From: Anthoceros angustus
Taxonomy: Eukaryota > Streptophyta > Anthocerotopsida > Anthocerotales > Anthocerotaceae
Direction of reading: 5' to 3'
DNA: 64,000 nt
Assembly (NCBI GenBank): GCA_010909165.1
Contig: MU008208.1
Location: forward strand, 91,545-155,544
The first letter of the stretch is position 1. Every line of letters begins with the position of its first letter. Made by a program: the position numbers and the translations under genes. The notes below the pieces were generated by a model. It saw only the letters and a list, made by a program, of their open reading frames with translations. It made no database searches and was not told the DNA's origin. Of the stretch, positions 1 to 10,856 are shown one piece after another.

Positions 1-2880
1 GAGATTTGTCTGCCGTTGAGCAGAATGCTTCTGGTGGGCTTTTCCATGCTGTTGTGGTTCCCGACCGAGTCATCCCGATCAAGAAGTGCTTGATATGTTT
101 GAGAGGCTAAAGTGTGATGATCCCAAGATGACTTTGCCATGGGTATGGAGGAAATTGATGATGAAGCAATTTTCGGAGGCGGATTTGACCCAATAGTCCC
201 GAGGGAGCTGTGAATGATGCTCTTAGTGGTGGGGAGGATAGGTCCAAACGGCAGAATAACTGGTGTCGAAGTCGTCTTAGGGCCTTTATGAAAGTTAGTG
301 GGGTCAGGGGATGGAATACTGCTGTTGAGGATATCCCTCACAAGGATTTGAATCTTATTCTGATATCATTTTTTCATCAAGTTCGGAATCTAAAGGACAA
401 TAGGAGATTTTCTCCAGAAACGTAAGTAGTGATGTTATTTTACTTGTTGATTTTGATAGTTGTGACTTTTCTTCACTTGAGTGATTTTTGTTCTCTCTTG
501 TGCAGGTTGATGTCTTTCTTTCGTGGTTTTAACCGAATTTTAACAAGGAAGTGCATCTTGAACCAAAGCCGGTTACGATGTTCGTGATCAACATGTTTCA
601 TGGAATTTTCCATGGGTCCGTTGGTTGCGTCCATGAAAATCGAAGGACCTTGGGATTGTGTCATGTCGAAAAGAGGTGAAGTTGATTTCGATGATGATGA
701 GCGACGATTCTTTCACACGAGATCATCAATGCTCATTTGGGGGGGCTCAAAAAGGTAATATTGTTGGTTTAGGGGTGCACTTTGATTGTTCATTTATGGT
801 TTTAAACACGGAATGCCTCTATTGTTTGCGGTGTGCATATTTTGCATGACCAGTTTGGAGTTCGAGGTGGTGAAGAGTTACATAACCGCTCATCGTGGAC
901 TTCTCGTTCTCGGATTCAGGACCTTTTGTTCAAGATGTTTTGGTTGTTTTGTTCATTGTATCTTTGACATTGTTCATTGTATCTTTGTTTTGATGTCGTA
1001 TTAAGCTCGCTTTTATTTGCGGTATCGGCGGCTTTCAAAAATTACAAAGTGGACATGAAGAATTACGGGGCATTTAGTCAAAAGGTCAAGATTCTGACGA
1101 GGATGTTATCGAAACTTTTAGAGCTGTTATTGAACACTCTCCCAAGTGGTCTGCAAACGACAAAAATCTGTCAATTCAGGGGTTTCTGTTCAATTCAACG
1201 ATTGATAACCCAAGATCAAATGTAAGTTTGTTGTTATTTGGGCTTAAGTTTTGTGGTTTGTATTTACTAACTGTTTGTTTTTTGGCTAGGCTTGGTATGC
1301 AAAACTCCGTGTTTCAAAAGGAATGTTGTCAAGGTTCATGAAGACCATGGCTGAAGCAGCTGGGCTCGTTGGCTATTACACCAATAAGAGCTGCCGTGTA
1401 ACAATGATTACACGTTGTGATGGCTCGTGCCTTCGATCTTTGGGAGAAGTGTGGCCATAAAGCGGATCTGGATTCTCAAGGTAATATGTTTTGAAAGCTT
1501 GTGACATTTGAGTCCTTTGTATGTTCCTTCCGTTCGATATGGTTTGCGAGATATGACGGTCGGTCAAGCAAAGCAGAAGAGTCCTTGTTCCTGGTGAACG
1601 GCGATCCTATCAGGAGCTTTTGAACCAAGAACTGAATCGGATGCAGGATGATATTAAGGGTGTTCTTCCATCAACTGTCCTCAATGTGACCCCTGAAATT
1701 GTATTTTCTAGTCAGCCTGAAGATCAGCACCCCTTGCGAGTGCAACAGGTTAACAATGTAAGTGTTTGAGATTTGCTGCAAGTTTGTAGGACTTGTTTTG
1801 ATTAATCGTGTCGACTTGTTTTTGTGTGTTAGGTCTCGCCACTCGTTGTTCATCATGAAAGCGGACCTTTGAACAATGTCGACCGAATCGAGTTTTCCGC
1901 ACCATGTGGTCCACTTTGTCACAAGTTCGTTGGTATTGTCGTTCCTTGGTTGCGATCGCCATGTTGGATCTGTTTTAATCATCTTGGTCTTATTGGCGGT
2001 GGGAGGCTGGTGTTTTGGTTGCAAACATACCTCCGAAAGCGTGGCCAAGGCATCGGATGGATAACAGACCAACAACTGGGTGTTCTAGTGAAATTCCATA
2101 TGTTGACAAGGTTGATTCTTTGTCATTTGTTTGTTTTCACTTCTTTTGGAGTTTCGATTATGTTTATCTTGGCGGTTGTGAATCCTGCGACTAGTGGAAG
2201 CATCATCCCTCATTTCAACATTGATCTGACTCACGAAGTGGATGCGTGGTCCCTCTGTTGGAGGGCATTGTGCATAGTGAGTGTGATCCATCCGGTTAAC
2301 CAGATGTAAATGTGGTGGTAGCACCTCTGGATATTGCAGCTTTATGTGCAAATGGAAATGGAAGTGGCTTTGAGCCTTGCGAGATTGCGCGAGTACGGAA
2401 TTGGAGTATGATGATGAAGCAGGAATTGGAGTTTCAAAAGGATTTGGAGGCTCTTATAGAGACAGGGGCATGAGTTGAATTACGAGTCTCTAAGCAAAGA
2501 GAGAAAGCCCTTGAGATTGAGGCGGAGAAATGTGGAGAGGAGACAAGAGCACATTAAGCATCAAGAGAAATCAAGCAGCAGATGGAGCAGCAAGAGGTTC
2601 AAGACTGTGGAAAAGAGAACAGAGCGTAAGAATGTGTCTCGAGATATTTGCACTGCTATCTGCGAAAATCCGTCAGGATTGGTAAGTTTTCTTATGCTCT
2701 TTATTAATGTCGGATTGAAAATCAATGGTTGTATTTTATTAGGTTGTCACCTTGCGAGGTGGACAATTTCGCCCAAGTCCTCGCTTCATCAATTGGTTGC
2801 CAAGAATGATGCCGTACAACCGCCAATCAAGCCAAGTGGTCGTGAAAATTACCAATGTCAATATAAGTTTAATTTCCTAA
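1..2880 (+). pseudogene. DUF3504 (Crypton-type tyrosine recombinase-like) spliced gene, copy A, 5' truncated
   Basis: This is a multi-exon gene on the plus strand that parallels copy B exon by exon. The visible order is: an exon ending at 421 with a VSGVRGW...FFHQVRNLKDN segment; an intron at 422-505; an exon from 506 (SFFRGFNRIL) to 754; an exon near 810-900 matching the FGVRGGEELHNL segment of copy B, but frameshifted; and an exon with YYTNKSCRV near 1,371-1,400. Further exons follow, ending in FINWLPRMMPYNRQ and a TAA at 2,878-2,880. The RGG..E..NL and YTN.S.R motifs match the DUF3504 fold found in animal ZMYM/KCTD1-type proteins and Cryptons. The expected HxxR histidine is lysine here, and no catalytic tyrosine is secure. 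Several frameshifts make it a pseudogene as read. Confidence 0.6.
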
Positions 2881-3066
2881 ATAAGGTGAGTATCATTTCC
2901 TAAGTATTTGCTATGATTATTTCAGTGTTTTCTAGTATCGCCTAATCACGGTTTGTGTCTTTGTTTGTTTGTAGGTTCCATTGTTGTTGAAGTAGAGTTC
3001 AATCTAGCGAGTTCAATCTATCTTTATTTACTCTTCATTAGTTGAATTTGTATTTCATGCCATTCG

Positions 3067-3118
3067 GATATACAGAAACTCGCAAAGAAAAGGTTTCTTT
3101 GTTGGTTTTTGTATATCC
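3067..3118 (+). repeat. Long imperfect hairpin in the 3' region of copy A
   Basis: Two arms of about 24 bases flank a three-base loop. The left arm begins GGATATACAGAAAC and ends CAAAGAAA; the right arm begins TTTCTTTG and ends GTATATCC. The same structure, with different mismatches, is present in copy B (about 24,000-24,050) and copy D (about 34,843-34,896), always between the last exon and the terminal segment. Its preservation in three diverged copies suggests a role in 3'-end formation or in mobility; the role itself is inferred. Confidence 0.6.
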
Positions 3119-3164
3119 CGGATCCGCATGAATATTATTTAATGAAAATGTTTTTGTCGATTAG

Positions 3165-3468
3165 CGATTTTGGTGGGATTTCTAGAATGAGCTTCTAGAC
3201 CACCGGTATTCACTTGGTCGCCATGTTTTCTACTCTAGTGCTCTATTTTCTACCTTGATGGTAGATGATTTTTACCCCACTTGTATGGTTCAGTTGTTTT
3301 GTACCTTGATGGTAGATGATTTTCTACTATACTGTAATGAATTTTACTCTCTGGGTAAAATAATGACCAAAAGGTTAATTTTCTCTCTCTAAAAATTTAC
3401 CTGCACTACCCCGAAAAAAAACCAGCTGGGCGCGTCGAGGCCCCAGACGAGGCCGCGACTTTACGACA
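3165..3468 (+). repeat. Conserved 3'-terminal segment of the DUF3504 element (copy A)
   Basis: It begins TTAGCGATTTTGGTGGGATT and ends GCCGCGACTT. Inside are two direct copies of ACCTTGATGGTAGATGATTTT-like sequence (about 3,252 and 3,303), a TTCTCTCTCT tract, an A-run, and the near-direct repeats GTCGAGGCC and ACGAGGCC just before the end. Equivalent segments close copies B, C and D. The paired GAGGCC repeats next to the end could be recombinase contact sites; that is inference. Confidence 0.55.
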
Positions 3469-4570
3469 TCCTGTATGATCGAAATCGTCAAATTTGCGTC
3501 ATTGTGAAGATTCGCATAGTGGAGATAAGCTCTGGCCTTGTGAGTATAATTATGGATCATACAACCCACAACATGAACTGTGATCTTGTTGTCCTCCTTC
3601 AAGTCTTTAGGCCACCGTAATATGTGCGGGAGCGATGTTTTCTTCGTCCATGCCATCAATTGATAATAATATGTATTTATGCGGCTCATCACCCTTTCGA
3701 CCGATGCTTGACATTTTCTTCCTTTCGTTCATAAGATGGACTCTATCGGCTGACATTTGCCGCTATGTTGATGCGAGCGGTCTGCGCTGCCGCACCCGTA
3801 TGCATTGCTCTATAACATGTACATGGCTTCCATCCTTGCCACCAAAGCAGATCACACAAGCACATGCTACGTTGACTGTGAAAGACACTTCGGCAAACAT
3901 AAAGATAAGAGTTAGTTTTCTTCAGCTGACAGTTGCCTCGTATTACTGAATGAGTGGACTCTGTCAATTTGATTGGGGAGACATGAACATGGACCGGCGT
4001 ACCTTGCTCGACTATTGCGTCTGTGTGTCGAATGTTATACTTCAGTCCAGCGTATAAGGAACATGTCGAGAACCTGTTTGACTTGGGAATTTTCACGCGC
4101 GGAAAATTCTGTTCCCATAATCTGAGGAAGTACGCATATGATATGTACCGCAAGCTTGTTTTGTCCATCCCCTGCTTGTATTGTGACCAAACTTCATGCT
4201 TGGTAAAAGTATCAGGCAAGTTATAGACTTCAACATTCGGCAACCTCTCAGCGAGATGCAAGAAAGTCGCGTCCATCCACGCAATCACACCAAGGGCGTG
4301 TGTGGATTTTTGACATGGGTTTGGCTTGTTCCCGTCCCAAGGAGCATTGCTCAAGACTCTGGTCTTCAATTCATCATACCTGGCAGACCCAATGCAATAC
4401 ATGCGTCTGAAGGCTTTCAAACAGCATCTTAGTGGGGCCCGGTGCATGAGAAACCTTCCCCTTTGCACTAAGCGCCTTGTGCGGCGACAGTGCCCCAAGT
4501 ACCTCTCGTTCTCCTCTTCCCGGATCCAAGAATCGCACGCTCTTCTTGAAACGATTCTTTTAGGAGGCAC
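3469..4570 (-). pseudogene. Transposase-like protein with IDGMD...LPH core (DUF7869-like), truncated
   Basis: Read leftward from 4,570, the protein has an N-terminal region, then IAWMDATFLHLAERLP, a WEQNFPRVKIPKSNRFSTCS segment with a cysteine pair, and, after frameshifts, ILLSIDGMD (about 3,660). These are followed in another frame by SLPHILRWPKDL and VHVVGCMIHNY...NLTISIIQDVV (down to about 3,470). The order of a Cys-pair segment, IDGMD, LPH and VHVVG matches a widespread eukaryotic family of presumed RNase H-fold transposase-like proteins; the DUF7869 name is from memory. The C-terminal part is missing where copy A ends, which suggests copy A inserted into it or replaced it. At least two frameshifts are present. 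Activity is not expected. Confidence 0.5.
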
Positions 4571-4681
4571 AGCAGCGCATGGTTTCCGGAATCTTCCAAT
4601 ACAGACACACTTTCACTCTTCTTCAACGACACACCAGCTGCTCTCCGCTTTTGCAACATACTTGCAGCCAGAGGGGCATAA

Positions 4682-7600
4682 TCGCATTGTTCCGATAGTG
4701 GCTTTGGTGATATCGATAGCAATCTGGACGACGGAGGGTGTCATGGCCGAACACGAGGCCGTTAGGCCGAGACCGTTCTAGGCCGGCTGGCGCGCCCGCT
4801 TCGCATGGCGGGAGGCCGGTCGGGGCCGAGATGCGGCCAATTTTGCGCATCGAGGCGGGCAGGTCTCAGTAGTCAATAAAGAGTTGTTGCTCAGGGTACC
4901 CAGCTTATACTTCTTTTTTCTCTTGCTAGGATGAAAAATATGTCCGATCTCTTTACTTCCTGGACTTTCACCTTCTTGGTCAAGAGTTCTATCTCGAGAT
5001 TGTATCGAGACACAAAGATCAAAGCCAAAAACTTCTTACACTATTCTGGATGGCACGCGACCCAATTGCGTGACGAATATGGTAATTTAAGAGGTTTTCC
5101 AGATTTTGTTTGCACTCGATAGATGCAGGATACAAACCTTAATTGTATGGCCTTCACTGCGTCGTGTCGTCAGCGGGCTCTCACCTCCCACCTCCAAAGA
5201 ACTATGGACGAAGTCGCAAACTCACAAACACCGCCACATCTCACAAGACATAGGGTCAACCCACATGGGAGGAACAACATTGTACCAAATTCATGGTCCA
5301 ATGACTTACAACCTTCGCTCGCTTTCTCCACAACTACATCGGGTCTTGGTTTAGATGCCCCAAGCTCGATCGAAAAAGGACATCGATACGCTCGACAAGT
5401 GGTGTGACAAAGTGATGCTTGTTGAGCTTGTCTAATCACTTTCCGTGCGCACTTTTGAAAGTGTCGCTTCCAAGTTTGCCCAATTACCCGCAATAATGTG
5501 TCAAAACATAGTTATTGAGTTTAGGTACATGACGATTTGCATTTGACATACGCATCAACACTAATTGGGGTGATCAGCCTTGACCGGTCATACCAACAAG
5601 CAATCGCAACACCGCCGCGAAAAGACAACCAACAACTAGAAAAACTCACACAGACCTGTGTCGCACGGCTCAACTAGCGGGTCTCCACTCCGAATCGTGG
5701 TTCCCATCTACTCCCAGGTAGGCTTCCATAGAGTACAGAATGTAGCTTACGCCGTTGTTTTAAATTTCGGAAAATAGCGTCTTGACCCACTTCGCCTTTT
5801 GTCTCCGGCGGTGACTAAACGGATGACTTATCTTTGTCTTGCCCCATTACGGAAAATTCCATCCAAGTGGATCAGAAGAGACTTCTCCTCTTCTTCTTCC
5901 CATGTTCCTCTTGCTCGAGTCGTGGTGAAGCTCAACGAGTTTGATCCACTCCAAGTCCACGAATCGCAGCCACTCACAAGACGCCAAGATTCTTCAACAT
6001 TGGAACTATTCACGTATCTTGTGGGTAAGGACTTGAGAGCCCATCGCAAATCGGAGATTTGCCATGGCGGTGTGGGTGTGGATCATTGCTCTCCTATTCC
6101 CATTTGATCAAGTATAACCCATGTGGAGCCGGGTGAAGTCAATTTACCACCGGGGCCTATCGGCCGGTGCTGGGGAATCGCCCATCTTCACCGCCTCCAA
6201 GCCGCCTCACAGAAGCTCCGATCCGCCGAGCAAGACGGCCCGATCATGTTCCTGCTGACCGGGATTGACACCTTGCGTGGTGGTGTCGCCTTCGAGGTGT
6301 GCGAGAGATTTTGAAACCAGGGACCACATTGCATCTCGCATTGTTCCGATAGTGGCTTTGGTGATATCGATAGCAATCTGGACGACGGAGGGTGTCATGG
6401 CCGAACACGAGGCCGTTAGGCCGAGACCGTTCTAGGCCGGCTGGCGCGCCCGCTTCGCGGCGGGAGGCCGGTCGGGGCCGAGATGCGGCCAATTTTGCGC
6501 ATCGAGGCGGGCAGGTCTCAGTAGTCAATAAAGAGTTGTTGCTCAGGGTACCCAGCTTATACTTCTTTTTTCTCTTGCTAGGATGAAAAATATGTCCGAT
6601 CTCTTTACTTCCGGACTTTCACCTTCTTGGTCAAGAGTTCTATCTCGGAGATTGTATCGAGACACAGCATCCAAAGCCAAAAACTTCTTTCTTACACTAT
6701 TCCTGGGATGGCACGCGACACTGCGTGACGGGAATATGGTAATTTAAGAGGTTTTCCAGATTTTGTTTGCACTCGATAGATGCAGGATACAAACCTTAAT
6801 TGTATGGCCTTCAGCTCGTGCTCGTGTCGTGCTGCGGGCTCTCACCTCCCAGCTCCCAGCTTTCAGCAACTATGGACGTAAAGCTGCAAACTCACAAACA
6901 CCGGCCACATCTGCGCATAGGGTCAACCCACATGGCAGAGGAACAACATTGTACCAAATTCATGGTCCAATGACTTACAACCTCATCGCTTTCTCCACAA
7001 CCACTGCGGGTCTTGGTTTAGATGCCCGCCCAAGCTCGATCGAAAAAGGACATCGATACGTTTTGACAAGTGGTGTGACAAAGTGATGCTTGTTGAGCTT
7101 GTCTAATCACTTTCCGGTGCGCACACTTTTGAAAGTGTCGCTTCCAAGTTTGCCCAATTACCCTGCAATAATGACAGGTGTCAAAAACATAGTTATTGAG
7201 TTGCGTTAGGTACATGACGTATTTGCATTTGACATACGCATCAACACTAATTGGGGTGATCAGCCTTGTCAGACTGGTCATACTGCCAACAACTGCAACT
7301 GCAACACTGCCGGCGAAAAGACAACCAACAACTAGAAAAAACTCACAGCACCCAGGTCGCAGCTCCGGCTCTCAACTAGCGGGTCTCCACTCCCGAATCG
7401 TGGTTCCCATCTACCGGCTCCCAGCCCCCGGGTAGGCTTCCATAGAGTACAGCAAGAACAGAAGCTTACGCCGTTGTTTTAAATTTTACGGAAAATAGCG
7501 TCTTCGACCCACTTCAGTCTTTGTCTCCGATGTCGGTGACGAAACGGATGACTTATCTTTTGTCTTGCCCCATTACGGAAAATTCCATCCAAGTGGATCA

Positions 7601-8057
7601 GAAGAGACTTCTCCTCTTCTTCTTCCCATGTTCCTCTTGCTCGAGTCGGTGGTGAAGCTCAACCGAGTTTGATCCACTCCAAGTCCACGAATCGCAGCCA
7701 CTCACAAGACGCTGATTCTTCAACATTGGAACTATTCACGTATCTTGTGGGTAAGGACTTGAGAGCCCATCGCAAATCGGAGATTTGCCATGGCGGTGTG
7801 GGTGTGGATCATTGCTCTCCTATTCCCATTTGTCTTTCAAGTATAACCCCGTGGTGGAAGCTGGGTGAATTTACCACCGGGGCCTATCGTGCCGGCTGGA
7901 ATCGCCCATCTTCACCGCCTCCAAGCTGCCTCATCAGTGCCTCCGATCCGCCCGGCGACGGGCCCGATCATGTTCCTCGCTGGGATTGACACCTTGCGCC
8001 GTGGTGTCGTCTTCGAGGTGTGCGAGAGATTTTCAAACCAGACCACATTGCATCTCG
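4682..8057. repeat. Tandem duplication of about 1.65 kb (two units)
   Basis: Unit 1 is 4,682-6,335 and unit 2 is 6,336-8,057. Both start TCGCATTGTTCCGATAGTGG and run in the same order to a P450-like 5' end. The junction shares TCG or a little more with the outer flanks, as expected of a short-homology tandem duplication. The units differ mainly by small indels, often at CAG, CTG or CCGG, rather than by substitutions. Between the start and about 5,780 I recognise no gene in either unit. A short frame opens at 4,931 and 6,582 (MKNMSDLFTS), but it is not conserved past a few dozen codons. Confidence 0.85.
6064..6335 (+). pseudogene. Cytochrome P450 N-terminal fragment, copy 1
   Basis: The ATG at 6,064 starts MAVWVWIIALLFPF, a hydrophobic stretch like the ER signal anchor of plant P450s. 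After a break, NLPPGPI (from 6,141) gives the proline hinge, then IAHLHRLQAASQKLRSAEQDGPIMFL follows the usual pattern of 'GNLHRL...L...AEKYGPIMFL'. In the next frame CVVVSPSRCARDFETRDHIASR matches the 'VVVSSP..A.E.LKT.D..FASRP' stretch. It therefore covers about the first 90 residues of an A-type P450 of roughly 500 residues, with a stop after the anchor and one frameshift. No heme-binding or I-helix region is nearby. It looks like a captured or degraded gene fragment. Confidence 0.6.
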
Positions 8058-8130
8058 TCCTCGTACGCCTCGCACTTGTCTGATGGTAGGAATATCGCCT
8101 TCTCTCCATACGGGAGCTGGCGATTCGCAA
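7790..8130 (+). pseudogene. Cytochrome P450 N-terminal fragment, copy 2
   Basis: This is the second unit's version of the P450 start: MAVWVWIIALLFPFVFQV from 7,790, then NLPPGPI near 7,867, HLHRLQAAS, and GPIMFLAGIDTL. It runs on past the duplication end. In one frame GRNIAFSPYGSWRF (about 8,085-8,130) resembles the 'DIAFAPYG.YWRQ.RK' stretch that follows in P450s, so this copy is about 40 residues longer than copy 1. The reading frame shifts at least twice. After 8,130 the similarity is lost in a proline-rich stretch. The catalytic parts are absent. Confidence 0.6.
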
Positions 8131-8830
8131 GGTGAGTGGATCATGATCAAGTGCTCCGTCTTCTTCACCTCGCCGAATACACCTCCGAGCCCACCATCGG
8201 CCAAGGCACCTTGCTCCCCCAGCTCCCGCTCACCCAAAGCCTGCCTTCCCTGGCCCCCGCGCCCGCCGCGCAGCGTCCCGCCATCTTCTTCTACCGGATT
8301 ATGTCCACCACTAGCCTCGCCGCCTCCCTCGCCTGCTCCTGCCCCACAAACCCCGACGCCATCCCCAGCGCCGTCCCATCCTCCTTCAGCCCTAGCCCCT
8401 TGATGTGCATGTGCGACGCCACCCGCAGTGGACAGCGAGAACCCAACACCTATCAGGAACCCAACACCTGTTAGTGGGCAAACATGTGCATGCAATGGAT
8501 AGCTCCGCTGGCACAACGTGCAAGGAAATGAAACTGACTGATCTTACAAGATTTACCAGTTAGCCCTCTTCTTGAGGAAGCAGATTTCGTGGAGCAGTGC
8601 TTGCACCAGGGTCCTAGAAACGAAGTTCACGAAGACCCTCCTTGACAAAGAGACAACTCTACGTCTCGCTGCCGGCCACCAACAGCTTTGTCGTGTTCAT
8701 CAGCGCGCTAGTGGCCAACTTCATCCTGGGCTACGCCGTCGTCATCGCAGGAGGGCATGGGGAATAGCTGCATCAAGGTTTCGCGCAGGGAAGTGTCGCT
8801 CGTTTAAGTATAAGTGGCTATAGGGTTTAG
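8131..8830 (+). other. Proline-rich stretch and a possible membrane-segment exon; origin unknown
   Basis: Frames between 8,136 and 8,474 are rich in proline, serine and alanine and give no family match. At about 8,665-8,767 one frame reads YVSLPATNSFVVFISALVANFILGYAVV, a plausible transmembrane helix ending at TAG, with no clear start. These may be pieces of a captured host gene lying just upstream of the copy C promoter. No start, splice sites or family can be defended. Confidence 0.25.
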
Positions 8831-9115
8831 GTGCTTTTAGAAGAAACATTCGTGTCAAGCTGTGATTCGCCGTGAGGCTGGACTTACGCTCCATGTCCGG
8901 GTTCGGATTTTAGGTTGGGTGAATTCAAACTAGGTTTGGCGAACAAGGCGGCGGCGGCGGCCGGTGAAAACCAATGACGTTGCTAGATAGGTTCGAAAAT
9001 TAGCTTCGGATTCTAGGTTTGGAAAATTCAAATCAGGTCTGGTAGAGAGAGGTTTTTGGCGCCGACAGAGGGAGAAAGGGAGAAATTAGGTTTACGAGGC
9101 TATAAAACCCTCTCT
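8831..9115 (+). promoter_or_regulatory. Promoter region of copy C, TATA at about 9,102
   Basis: GGCTATAAAACCCTCT at about 9,099-9,114 is a good plant TATA box facing right. Upstream are GGTTTGG...AAATTCAAATC and a GGCGGCGGC run that also occur, more diverged, in the copy B promoter (29,960-30,260 on the other strand). On the minus strand CACTTATACTTAAACGAGC (about 8,796-8,814) lies where the copy B promoter has its second, divergent TATA, so this promoter may also have been bidirectional. Transcription start sites are inferred only. Confidence 0.5.
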
Positions 9116-10590
9116 TCTTCGACAAAATGAGTCTTTGTGATGTGTGGGGTTTCCAGCTCGGGTGCCCGCCCCCGGTTGTTTTCTAGTTCGCTCGCTCTGT
9201 GTGTGAGGCATGTGTGTTTCTTTTGTGGCTTCCTTGGTGTATGCTTATGGCTGTCCATGGTTGCTGGTATTGCTTCTTTGTTTGCCTCTTTTTTCTTGCT
9301 ATTTTCCGATACCGTCATCATTTGTCGCCTTCCATATTTCGATACACTTTCGCATCGCGGGCGGTTGTTCGGGTTGTCATTTATGTCATGTTCGAACGTT
9401 GGGGTTTAACATCTGCTGTGTGGTAGTCGGTGTGGTGCTCTTCAAGTTGTTCAGAATAGCATAATGGTGTATGGTTGTTTAATGATTGGATGTCTTTCTC
9501 TGTTCTTTGGATGTAGTATTTTTGTATGTTTCCTTGCCCTCCTACTCTAACTATCTCTGTGCTGATGTTTGTCATCCTTTAATTTAGCTCCTTTGTCGTT
9601 TTTGTGGTGGAGTGGTGCAATCAGATGTTTCTTTATTTGTTGTTTAGCCTGTTTTGTATTTCTTTCTCTTTGTTTCTGTATATCCTGTGTACAGATTCAT
9701 GTTTCGTATTCTTGCATTTGTTTTTAAGCACAAGTACATATATTCGATCTGCCGTTAACGCTTTGAGCAATAAGGAAGTGCATGGAACGCATTTGTGTTC
9801 GTGTAGATACGTTTAGTTACGTTTGTCGTTTCAATTAAACTTAGTCGTTTGGAAAAACATCGTTCTTGACCACCTATTGTGTCCGTCGTATGGCCTGGTT
9901 TAGATGTTTTTGGTGTTTGTGGCCTCTGAACACTAGTACTGAGTAGGTTTCGTATTGCTGTTGTTTCAGACACCTTAACTTCATCCTTGGTTCTACTACG
10001 GGTAGATTATGTAAGTTATCTCCTACGTTTGACTGGCAAACTCCTCTTAACTTCTATTGTGTGGTCCTCATTGTGGTGCACTATAAGTTGTTTTTCAAGA
10101 GCTGTAAAGATGTTTATGTTCTTATTGATTGGAGGTTGTCCTGAGTTCCTTAGAAGCAGATATCTTGTTTTTAGAGCCCTCGGTTCTCTCTTGATTGTGA
10201 TGTTCATGTATTTGTCTGCTGCATACATGTTGTGCCTGACCAGCTCGAGAATTTGTTGCAGATTGTGATCATTGCGGACTCAACCTTCCCGCAAATGTTT
10301 TGATTGATCTGAGTTACTTGCCAGGTTGTTTACTTCTCTAATCCACTTTGCACATTGTTGGACTACGTAATTCTTATGCTTGACATTTTTTATTTTGTCC
10401 ATCTATCTCATTTCTGACAGTTGATTTTTGCATACTTTAAAGCCGCTTGCTTATATGCTGTTGTGGTTTACAGGCATGAGTCGTAGGCCGATTACAGTCT
10501 GTGCAGGTTAGTCTATCTTTGAAGTCGTCTTTGGATAACGTTTCTGTGATATATAAGTTGAAGTTTGGCATATCTGTTTTACTGCCAGAT
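9116..10590 (+). other. T-rich transcribed leader of copy C, no conserved protein
   Basis: The stretch is strongly T-rich on the plus strand, with many short frames rich in Phe, Cys and Leu that are artefacts of composition. It corresponds in position and style to the 27.4-29.9 kb leader of copy B and probably represents 5' untranslated exons and introns. I see no protein-coding gene in it. Confidence 0.4.
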
Positions 10591-10856
10591 TTAGCGATTG
10601 TGGTGGGATTTCTACCTAGATGTCCCTGGTATTCACTTGGTGGCTATTTTTTCTACCTTACTGCTATGGTTTCAACATAGATGGTGGATTGTCTTCACCC
10701 TCCATGGCATTGTTTTCTACTCTGTTGTAATAAATTTACTATATGCAGTAAAAAAATGACCAATAGGTCAATTCTCTCTCTACAATTTTACCCCGTTCGC
10801 CCCGAAAAAAAATCAAACGGGCGCGTCGAGGCCCCAGACGAGGCCGCGACTTTACG

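Larger units (their letters stand above)
1..3468 (+). mobile_element. DUF3504/Crypton-like element, copy A (3' part)
   Basis: This is the right-hand part of an element whose left end lies outside the window. It holds the 3' exons of a recombinase-like gene, a 3' untranslated region with a long hairpin, and a roughly 300-bp terminal segment ending in GCGACTTTACG. The same order occurs on the minus strand at 23,706-27,441 (copy B). The terminal segment recurs at 10,590-10,856 (copy C) and 34,527-34,800 (copy D). Past GCGACTT the flanks of the copies differ, so this is probably the element terminus. No matching inverted terminal repeat was found. To the right the element abuts a broken transposase-like gene on the other strand. 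Confidence 0.6.
8831..10856 (+). mobile_element. Internally deleted relative of the DUF3504 element (copy C)
   Basis: The order is a promoter, a T-rich spliced-leader-like region (9,116-10,560), and then directly the conserved 3'-terminal segment (10,590-10,856), which begins TTTAGCGATTGTGGTGGGATT and ends GCCGCGACTTTACG. The whole recombinase gene is absent. At 10,472-10,506 a mini-exon-like piece (AG|GCATGAGTCG...CAG|GTTAGTC) sits in the leader. Non-autonomous derivatives with both ends and no gene are typical of mobile elements, so this copy supports mobility of the family. Its exact left end is not visible. Confidence 0.5.

Noticed and set aside
9137-10268. Plus-strand hydrophobic frames downstream of the copy C TATA
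   Set aside because: Same T-rich leader composition; overlapping frames in all phases and no codon conservation with copy B.
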